Shown in pieces: positions 56,465 through 64,000 of a stretch of 64,000 nucleotides of DNA; the stretch's first letter is position 1, and each line of letters opens with the position of its first letter. The notes below the pieces were generated by a model. It made no database searches. It saw only the letters and a program-made list of their open reading frames with translations, and had not been told where the DNA came from. This DNA comes from Blastocladiella emersonii ATCC 22665 (Eukaryota; Blastocladiomycota; Blastocladiomycetes; Blastocladiales; Blastocladiaceae). Both the position numbers and the translations under genes were made by a program. The stretch spans positions 1,054,001 through 1,118,000 of the forward strand of contig JANHCV010000001.1 in assembly GCA_025594325.1 (NCBI GenBank), given 5' to 3'.

Positions 56465-59280
56465 ATGACGCAGCTCACGCGGCGCATCAGCCACCGCGCG
56501 CGCAAGACCGCGTCGGCCATACGGTCGCGCGTCCACTCGTGGCGCAGCGCGTCGTCGTCGGCCGGCAGCGCCGTCAGCAGCCCGACGCTCGGCCGCGACG
56601 AGCTCTCGTCCACGGCCAGCACCGCCGATACCGCCGCCGAGGCCGCCTCGCTCCCGCCCACGGTGCCGCGGCCCACGGGCTGGCTGCGCCGTAACCAGGG
56701 CGTCACGGCGACCTGGCCGCAGTCGGCGCCTGCCGATTCCGCGACCACCACTACTGCGGCCGACGCGTCCTCGCCCCCATCCCCGCTGTCACCGCAGCCC
56801 GTGCCCGCGACCACCGCCGACCCGATCCCGGCATGGCGCCGAGACCAGGAGCTCGACTGGCCCGCCCCGTCTCAACCACATCTCCCCGATCATCGCGTCG
56901 AGTCTACATCCGTGCCCGAACCCGCCGCGATCCCGCTGCCGCCGTCGCCCACTACGGATGCGGTCGCCACCGCGGTGGCGGGGCCGTCCGCGATCCACGA
57001 CCCGCGGCTGCGATCGACGAGCCTGCTGCGCAACGGCACCGTGTCGTCGACCAACGCCGTGCGCGCACCTTCACCCTCACTCGATGCCGCCACCACGTCG
57101 GCCGCGGCCTCGGCGTCGTCTAGCATCGACCCGGCCACCGCCTTCCCGTCGTTTTCGTGCGAGGTCAGCTCGACGGGCGGCTACTCGCGCGCCACGTCCG
57201 TCGACCACCACTACATGCCCTCCCGCACCCTGCCGCCGTCGGCCTCGGCGGGCCCCGTGTCGCCGTTCGTGCTCGGCGAGGCGTCCGCCGCCGCCGACAC
57301 GTCCATGCCGTCGCTGCCGTCCATTGTCGCCGTGCACTCGCTCGACCAGTGGCTCTCGTCGCCCTCGCTTATCCCCGCCGGCATCACGCTCGGCCTGCCC
57401 TCGACCCTCTCCTTCGACGCGTCCGACGACAACGCCGACACGTCGCACCACGCCGAGGCCATTTCCCTCGTCACCATTGTCCCGCCCGCCCACGGCGCGG
57501 ATACCGATGAGGACACGCGCGCTCGGGATCACGACGACGACGCGCAGGAGCTCAACTTTTTCCTGTCCTCGACGCCGTCGTCGCCCATGATCCACCCGGG
57601 CCTCGCCGCCGCCGCCGCCACCGGCTCGCTCTCGGGCACCAACTCCATTCCGCGCTTGCCCACGGGCCCGCTCGGCCACGTCTCGGTCCCGTCGCGCCCG
57701 CAGTCGCCGCGCTACTCGACGGCGCCCACTACGCCCACCTGGAGCACGCCCGCGCGCACGCTGCTGCGCGACCCGCCCACCGCGCCCCAGGTCCCGACGC
57801 TCGTCGAGGGCGACGGCCGGTTCGACGATGGGCTCGTGCCCGCCCTCGAAACCGCCTCGCTCGCGTCCTACTCGCGCGACCGAGCATGGAACGCGACACC
57901 GGGGCCCGAGGCGAGTACGGGTCGTGCCGAGGCCGCGCAGCCGCGCCAGCAGACGGCCGCGCAAGGTCCGCGCGACGACTCGGGGCTCTCGTCGTCGTGG
58001 ATCGGCCCGGCGGGTGCATCGGCGGCCCCGGGCGCGAGTTCCGGCTCGCCCTCGGGCGGCGGCAGCAGCGACGACGGGTCGCCCGCGAGCTCGCTGACGG
58101 GCGCGACCACCATCCGCGCGCCGCGGTCCACGACAGGCTCCACCACCACGGCCGCCGGCGCGGTCCCGCCCGACCCGCCGTCCCCACGCTCGTCCTCGTC
58201 GACGTACCAGACCGTCTTCTCGCACGTGAACGCGCACTCGCCGGGCCCGATCCACACGGCGCACCGGGCGCAGATCGACGCGCTGACCACGTACTACGAG
58301 TCGCGGCTCGCCGACACGGCGCACGCGTACCACGCCGAGCTCGCGCACCTGCGGCGCGAGCGCGACCGGCTCGCCGCCGACCTCGCGCGCGCCACGGACC
58401 GCGCGGCCAACCGCAAGCAGGTCAGCTTCCACGCGCCCGACCTCCTCGACCGCCTCGAGGCCGCCAACCGCCAGATCGAGGACCTCCAGGCCGCACTCGC
58501 CCGCGCCCACGCCGAGACGCGCGAGCTGCGCGAGTTCCGCGAGATGCGCAAGCGCGTGGCTGTCGGACCCCCGCCGCCGCTGCCCCGCGTGCACCCCGAG
58601 GTTGCCGAGATCGTCGCGGGCGCGCTCGCGGGGCTCGACGCGTCGGTCCGCGACCTCTCGAGCACCGTGGCCCACCACCTCGCCCTCGTCGAGCACGAGG
58701 ACGCCCAGGTCGAGACGTGGGGACCGCAGCACGTCTTCGAGGGCCGCCACGCCGCCGCCCGCAGTGTGCCCGGGCGCGCCGAGCGGCTCGCGGTCGCCAC
58801 GCAGCGGGTCACCAAGGACATGGCGCGGATCCTCGAGGGTACGGCCCCTGTGCTTCTCCCTTCCGGTAGCTCGATCCCGCGACTGACGATGTCCATGTAG
58901 GCGCTGCAACGGTCGCGGAATGGACCGCGCGGCTCGAAGGCGACGGCCGCCGCCGTCCGATGCTCGGAGGTGCGCCAGCCGACCTCGCCGTGGTGCAGCA
59001 CGTCATGGCCGCGGCGCGCGCCCTCGCCAAGTACCTGCCGACCTCCTCCACGTCGTCCTCCGACGCGTCATCCGTCCTCGCCACGCCGCCCAACAGCCCG
59101 CTCCGCCCGCCCGAGTGGGCCCTGCACGCCGACGCGCTCCGGCGTGACCCCCTCCTGCCGCCGCCCGCATCGGCCGCGCTCGAGTCGGCGCTTACGGGCG
59201 CGCTCGTCCAGCTCGACGGGTGGGCGCGGCTCGTTGCGCGGCACGCGCACCGCGAGTGGGACGGTGTCGTCCGCGCGTGA
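56465..59280 (+). CDS. Uncharacterised 917-residue Ser/Pro-rich protein with C-terminal coiled coil
   Basis: Two exons, 56465-58838 and 58901-59280, joined over a 62-bp GTACGG...TGTAG intron. The first 590 residues are low-complexity Ser/Thr/Ala/Pro with scattered Asp, likely disordered and phosphorylated (many SP/TP pairs). Residues about 600-705 form a coiled coil (YYESRLADTAHAYHAELAHL, then RRERDRLAADLARATDR, LLDRLEAANRQIEDLQAALA). A helical domain follows that spans the splice: Leu/Ala-rich with WGPQHVFEGRHAAAR, and QLDGWARLVARHAHREW at the end. The layout recalls cytoskeletal, septin-associated or polarity scaffolds, but I cannot name a family. The N-terminus is basic (RRISHRARKTASAIRSR). 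Confidence 0.65.
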
Positions 59281-59886
59281 ATTTTGGTTGTGGTTAGTGC
59301 TCGAGCGCAAGGCATTTCTTATTCTTTCATTCATTTTGCGGCGCTGGGGCCAGCGTGGGGCCACCCGTTTCAGGACGCGAGCGAGCGCGCGTCGCTGTTT
59401 CGGATCAGCGTGCGAGGCACGGCCCACCAGCTCGGGATTCCGCAACTCCCGCCTTGTCCTCGACCGCCGACGCCGCCGACGCTGCTCTCAAACAACGGCC
59501 ATGATGAGAGAACCCTCGGGCGAGCCTGCGAGGGTGGCGAAGTGCGACGCCCACCAAGACGCCCACCCAAGCTCGATTCGCACAAGGGCGGCGGCGGTGG
59601 GCGGCGGCCCCGAGCTGTTGCACAACTTACAGGACCGGTGCGCGTGAAAATACGACCCGACACCAGTCGCACGGCGGCGGCCCCGGCCAAGTTCATCCAC
59701 GCCCGCTGACGCCCTGTCGGCCCGGAGCCGGGGCGTACAAATACGGCGGCGCGCCCTCCTCTCTCTCCCCGACCTGGTGCAGTGCCCCTCGCCCGCTAGA
59801 CTAGACGACTTTTAGAGTATGACGATGCATCGACACCGAGCTGCCCTTGCGAGCCGAGTGCTGATCGACGCCGTGATCCTGTAGCG
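59281..59886. promoter_or_regulatory. Promoter and possible leader intron of the Lys-Arg precursor gene
   Basis: The leader ends GATCCTGTAG just before CGATG. A donor GTATGA at 59817 would give a 68-bp leader intron (59817-59884) that removes two upstream ATGs (59819 and 59824 region). No gene is supported in the rest. Confidence 0.45.
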
Positions 59887-60789
59887 ATGAACACGCGCCT
59901 GATCCCGTTCCTGGCCGTCGTCCTCGCCGTCCTCGCGGCGTGCGCGTCGGCTGCGCCCGTGACCCCCTCGGCTGCCGCCGTCGCCCTCGACAAGCGCGGG
60001 CCCAAGACCTGGTTCGACAGCAAGATCATCAACCCGATCGTCGACAAGCGCGTGCAGCCCGTGCTGAAGACGACCATCGACGCGGCCGTCGAGGCGGCCA
60101 AGCCCGCCATCATCGGCGAGATGCCCAAGGTGTTCCGCCAGACGTTCGCCGAGGTGCTCGGGGTCGCGCCCATCGTCGACAACGTGCCCAAGTGCGGCTG
60201 GTTCCAGCCCCTGTGTAACGCCGTGATCCGCCCGCTCGACAAGCTCGTCGACGGCATCAAGCTCAAGGCCAAGACCGAGCTCAACCTGCTCCTCGAGGAC
60301 TCCAAGAAGCACTGCACCGCCGCCGCCATCAAGGGCATCAAGAAGCAGCTGTACCTCTCGGACGAGTCCAAGGCCGCCCTCGACAAGCGCGGGCTCAAGG
60401 ACTGGTACCACACCAAGGTCAACTCGTTCATGCGCGGCGTCATGACCGAGCTGCGCGCCGAGATCCACGTCATCGTCACCGAGATGTCGCAGCGCTACAT
60501 CGGCAAGCTCCCCGGCTTTATCCAGGAGGGCGTCAACACCTTCCTCCCCGACTCGCTCAAGACCCCCGTGCCCCAGCACATTGTCGGCAAGCGCGGCGTC
60601 CTCGACGCCATCCGCGCCAAGATCGAGGACTGGGAGAAGGCCATTGTCGCCGCCATCAAGGACCAGGTCGAGGACGCCATCATGGGCCTCGAGGACCAGC
60701 TTATGACCACCATCACCACCTCGACCCGCAAGGCCGTCGCCGACGCCCTCCCGTTCTACGACGAGGCTGACGCCAAGTTCAAGAACTGA
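59887..60789 (+). CDS. Secreted Lys-Arg-punctuated precursor protein (KEP-like)
   Basis: A single exon encodes 300 residues. Signal peptide 1-23 (cut after ASA). Lys-Arg pairs at 36-37, 54-55, 167-168 and 235-236 are each preceded by Leu/Val-Asp or Gly and three are followed by Gly, ideal kexin sites; cleavage would release pieces of about 16, 111, 66 and 64 residues. Sequence after the sites is related: GPKTWFDSKI, GLKDWYHTKV and GVLDAIRAKI, each leading into an amphipathic Val/Ile/Ala/Lys helix, so the protein looks like degenerate tandem units. Three cysteines lie in the long middle piece (CGWFQPLC and HC). The kexin gene is the next gene, convergent, 89 bp away. This fits the fungal class of kexin-processed repeat proteins; the mature activity (signal, surface-active or antimicrobial) is unknown. 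Codon bias is extreme, so expression is probably high. Confidence 0.8.
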   Translation: MNTRLIPFLAVVLAVLAACASAAPVTPSAAAVALDKRGPKTWFDSKIINPIVDKRVQPVLKTTIDAAVEAAKPAIIGEMPKVFRQTFAEVLGVAPIVDNVPKCGWFQPLCNAVIRPLDKLVDGIKLKAKTELNLLLEDSKKHCTAAAIKGIKKQLYLSDESKAALDKRGLKDWYHTKVNSFMRGVMTELRAEIHVIVTEMSQRYIGKLPGFIQEGVNTFLPDSLKTPVPQHIVGKRGVLDAIRAKIEDWEKAIVAAIKDQVEDAIMGLEDQLMTTITTSTRKAVADALPFYDEADAKFKN

Positions 60790-60878
60790 GCGAGCTCGCT
60801 CACGCAGCCTGCAGCGCTCCGTGTCCTGTGCTCGGTCGGTTCAACTAGAATAGATTGTATTGCCCCTCCCAAACATCA

Positions 60879-63353
60879 TCACGGCGATATCCGCGTCAGC
60901 GGGATCGGATCCGCCCCGCCCATGGCCGGCGTTGACATGGCCACCTGGCTCTCGCCTGCGGCCACGCGCTGCGCTCCGCGCGCCCGCATGCGGCGGCGCT
61001 GGACCAGCGCGGCGGCCGCCACAATCCCGATCCCGGCCACGCCGCCCAGCGCGCCGCCGACCACCGCAGTCGTCGGAGCGCCCGTGCCAGCCGCGCCTTG
61101 AGCGTCGCCGCCGCCGCCAGTCCCCGTTGGTGTTGGACTAGCCCCCGGTCCCGACCGCGTGAAGTTACCCTCGCGCGCGAACTCGCCGTTCTCCGACCCG
61201 ATGTGTCCGTGGACCTCGAGCTGCCACGCCGTGAGCGTGCCGTTCCCGCCGTCCTTGTTCTCCATGTCCGTGACAATCAGCGACCACGTCCCGCGCACCG
61301 GCTCGCCCCAGTGTTTCGGCGACGTGAACGCCCACCCGACCAGCCCGTCGCTGCTCGTGTCGAGCGGCCGCGGCGCCGCCAGCCACGAGTACACGCCGCG
61401 CGGGCTACGCAGTGCCACGGCGAGCTGCCCGCGCGACGGGTGGCTCAGCCAGACGCGCGCCGCGACACGCTCGACGACCAGGTCGTGCGTCGCGTTCGCG
61501 CCCGACCACGCTGCTGTCACGTTCGACGTCGCGTTCAGCGACGAGTACCGGATCGCCGCCGGCAGCGTGGCCGCGCTGGCCGTCGCCGTGTACGTGACGA
61601 GCGGCGGGATCAGCTGGTGCACCCGTGCGACCTGTACGGCGCGCGCCGCGTCGGCTCGGCCGTACCCGTAGTACTCGGAGTGCAGCAGGCCTGATGGAAC
61701 GGTGTCCCACGCCATGTTCGGGTCGGCCGTGTTCACCGGGACCGCGCTCTTGCGCAGCACGTCCTGCACGTCGCGCCATGTGAGCTCGGGACTACGATGG
61801 CGAGGGTTAATGGTCGGTCGTGTAGTAGGTGAGAAAGACGTTCAGCTGTACCGAACGGAGAGCATCAAGGCAACGATGCCCGAGACGACGGGTGCGGCGG
61901 CCGAGGTCCCGCTGTGGTCGCCGGTACACTGGTCGTTACGGTCTATGGTGGTCTACGGTCGAGAGTGTCGTCAGCTTTGAGGATGAGATGCAGGAAGCAC
62001 AGGTCCGTACAATCCCGAGGTCAACGCCGGACGAATACGCTACGACCATGTGCGCGGCGCAATGCTCGCCGTACCACGCAATCTCGTTCGTGTGGTCGAC
62101 GGCGCCGACAGAGATGGTCCACAGGCTATTGGCGAAGCCGTCGTAGTCTACATGAGCGCTCGTCAGCACCGACCAATAGCGCATGATGACGAGTCCAGAA
62201 CGTACTGCAATCATCACCGTTCCATCCGCCGTTACCCGACGCAAACACGTAGACGCTGCCCTTGCCGCCGCGCCCGCGGGCCACGCCGTTCTGCATCGCC
62301 GCGTTCGTGATGCTCGAGGGGGCCTCGACCGTGGCGCCGTCGTCGGTCGGTCCGAACGAGCACGAGTAGATGGCGTTGGTCTGGTACGCGTAGTTGAACG
62401 CGGCCGCCTCGTCGGCCGTCGTCACGGGCCCGCCGAGGAGCCGCACGCCCGAGAGCTTGGCGTCGTACGCGATCCCGACGCCGCACGACGTGTTGTTCGC
62501 CGAGGCCGTGATCTCGCCCGCGCACCGCGTCCCATGCGAGTCGGTGCCGCCGGGGAACGGGAGGGCCGTCTGGCTGTTGAAATCGTACGAGCCGGCGGCA
62601 TACTACACGCGGTCATGGGTCAGCGCAACCTGACGGGATGCGTCGCAACGCGTGAGATCGTACGAAACTGGCCCTGAGGTCAGTGTGGTTATATTCGACG
62701 CCGTCATCGACCACGGCCACCGTCACGTTCTTGCCGGTGACGCCCTGTGCCCACACCGAGAGCACCGAAATATCGTTCCCCGGCGTCGTCGTGTTGTTGA
62801 GGTGCCACTGTGCCGTCCACAGCGGGTCCGTGTACGCGACGTAGCCGCGCGGCTTGAACGGCATCCGCCGCTCGAGCGGCCGCCAGTCGGACGCCCTGCT
62901 GAAGTCGATGGCGGCATCGCGCTTGCTCCGCTCGGTGGCCCCCGACTGCCCGCGGCGCGCGAGCCGCGCGAGGTCGGGCGCGTCGAGGTGGGCGGGCACA
63001 GCGAGCAGGTACACGTTGTCGAGCTCGCCGACGTGGCCGAGCACCGTCGAGCCAGGGATGCGCGCGGCGAGCGCGCGCACGTCGTCGCCGCTGTCCAGAG
63101 TCACGGTCACGTAGTGCAGACCGGGCGTCGCCGCGCTTTTCTTGGCTGACGCAGCAGCGACCTGCGCGCCGCCGTGGTAGTCGAGCGGGGGCAGGGCGTT
63201 GCGGCGGAACGATTGTGATAGAGCGGTGGGTTCCATCAATGCGGGAGTGATGGCCATGGGATCACCGTGAACTGGTCCCGCCGTCAGCAGAGCTGCGAGG
63301 GTGGCGATGACGGCCGTGGCCGCCATGCGGCTTAGATGCGAGTGTGGTGACAT
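60879..63353 (-). CDS. KEX2: Kexin-type proprotein convertase
   Basis: Five exons, 63353-62664, 62602-62206, 62147-62011, 61952-61852 and 61791-60879, give 745 residues; introns 61, 58, 58 and 60 bp. Signal peptide (about 1-30), prodomain with an autoprocessing-type SKRDAA (about residue 137), then an S8B catalytic domain: Asp in AVVDDGVEYNHTDL, His in DSHGTRCAGEI, oxyanion Asn in FASGNGG, and Ser in GDHSGTSAAAP. The P domain follows (WRDVQDVLRKSA, then SSDGLVGWAFTSPKHWGEPVRGTW and LTAWQLEVHG). A Ser/Thr/Gly-rich stalk leads to one membrane helix (GGALGGVAGIGIVAAAALV) and a 40-residue cytosolic tail for Golgi cycling. It cleaves after Lys-Arg in the late Golgi. The neighbouring precursor is an obvious candidate substrate. 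All splice joins keep phase and rebuild conserved kexin sequence. Confidence 0.95.
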
Positions 63354-63768
63354 TCTATGATAGTTCTATGAGTGCATTGATCCGTTGATTCATGCAGCAT
63401 GAAGAGACGCAACAGACCAGCGGCTGCAAGCACGGCAAAGAAACGCGTCCACGAACGCGCCCCCAAGATCCGCGTGACCCGCACGTGATGTCTCACGTCA
63501 CGCGTCGGTGCGAGACATTCGTGGTTCGTCGTCTCGCGAATCCACCAAAATTAAATCACGCAACACGCGTGCTTGGTCGAGACCAGCGAATCCAGTGGGC
63601 ATAATTATCCACCAGTCTCCCACGATGGCGCCCGCTGCCAGTCGGTGAGGGGCTCGCACACATATCGACCTTTCCGTCGGGTCTCCGGCGGCTTGCACTC
63701 GATAATGAATTCAGGAGACTGAAGCGCAGTAGCTCTCGCTCTCCCTGGACTTAACACATACCCTTGCA
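63354..63768. other. Divergent promoter kexin / right-edge gene
   Basis: 415 bp with no gene. A relatively AT-rich patch is at 63540-63610 (CCAAAATTAAATC and GGCATAATTATCC), which may hold core promoter elements. Confidence 0.4.
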
Positions 63769-64000
63769 ATGAAAGCAACCGCTTCGAACCCGAATATCGG
63801 GCCCGCCCCGGCCCAGCGCCCGCGAGCTGGCAGCTCCGTGGGCATTAACATCGGCGTCCCGGCGGCCGCCGCCGCCAAGTACCGCGCGGTCGACGAGGGC
63901 GTCAAGGGCCATCGTCGCTCGCCGCGGACCACGCGCCGTGAGGTCTTCCGCGTCACGGCCGGCGGCGCCGCGCGAGTGTCCGTCATCGTGGCCCTCGCTC
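63769..64000 (+). CDS. Partial open frame at the right edge, unknown product
   Basis: An ATG at 63769 opens a frame that stays open for 77 codons to the window end. The N-terminus is Ala/Pro/Gly-rich, followed by KYRAVDEGVKGHRRSPRTTR and a final segment that turns hydrophobic (RVSVIVALA), suggesting a signal anchor or first membrane helix after a basic cytosolic tail, as in type II membrane proteins. C/G third-position bias supports coding. Too little is present to assign a family. Confidence 0.45.
   Translation, partial: MKATASNPNIGPAPAQRPRAGSSVGINIGVPAAAAAKYRAVDEGVKGHRRSPRTTRREVFRVTAGGAARVSVIVALA

Noticed and set aside
1-64000. tRNA, rRNA, snRNA genes and CRISPR arrays
   Set aside because: I looked for T-loop GGTTCRA patterns, U6-like ACAGAGA and regularly spaced repeats and found none that held up.

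Overview
The window is nuclear DNA of a GC-rich fungus. About 28 protein genes sit on both strands and most are split by short introns. My hand count gives 40 introns, typically 55-80 bp. Of these, 27 begin GTACG and 6 begin GTGCG, and 32 end in TAG. The gene set is fungal: a kexin with GTSAAAP active site, Rcf2-type HIG1 protein, Mam33, a Cab5-type kinase, a Taf14-type YEATS protein and Irc3-type helicase. A histone stem-loop-binding protein (SLBP), TRIC channel and GLTSCR1-domain subunit are unusual for a yeast or mould and point to an early-diverging, perhaps zoosporic, lineage such as Blastocladiomycota. That placement is inference.

Layout. 0.4-6.4 kb: three minus-strand genes (RING protein, SLBP, SF3B2/Cus1). 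7.4-14.2 kb: a proteinase-K-like secreted protease whose 3' end lies in a 1.73-kb inverted repeat; the second arm carries a headless copy of the protease tail, and the 2.1-kb spacer holds a CsaA-like tRNA-binding-domain gene. 15-18.6 kb: ZIP metal transporter and a cytochrome P450. 18.6-22 kb: two tandem P-element-type transposase-derived genes, each carrying a different lesion. 22.3-26.7 kb: GLTSCR1-domain and PHD-finger chromatin proteins, convergent. 28.7-31.6 kb: a C2-C2-EF-hand phosphatidylserine decarboxylase in nine exons. 32-38.5 kb: RPA14, succinate-CoA ligase beta, Irc3-like helicase, TRIC channel. 39-45 kb: two uncharacterised proteins, an MFSD1-like transporter, and Rcf2. 45.9-51.4 kb: Cu+-ATPase, dephospho-CoA kinase and a multi-pass membrane protein. 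51.9-59.3 kb: YEATS protein, peptidyl-tRNA hydrolase 2, Mam33 and a 917-residue Ser-rich coiled-coil protein. 59.9-63.4 kb: a secreted precursor cut up by Lys-Arg sites, convergent with the kexin gene likely to process it. A partial gene runs off the right edge.

Functional groupings: several products are mitochondrial (succinate-CoA ligase, Irc3-like, Rcf2, Mam33, probably Pth2), several act on chromatin or RNA (SLBP, SF3B2, GLTSCR1, PHD, YEATS, RPA14), and two subtilases plus the Lys-Arg precursor belong to the secretory route. Intergenic DNA repeatedly carries GTG(A/G)CGCA sites, twice next to a TGAGTCA site, which suggests a shared bZIP-type regulator. All exon joins were worked out by eye from GT/AG sites, reading phase and family conservation; none has transcript support here.
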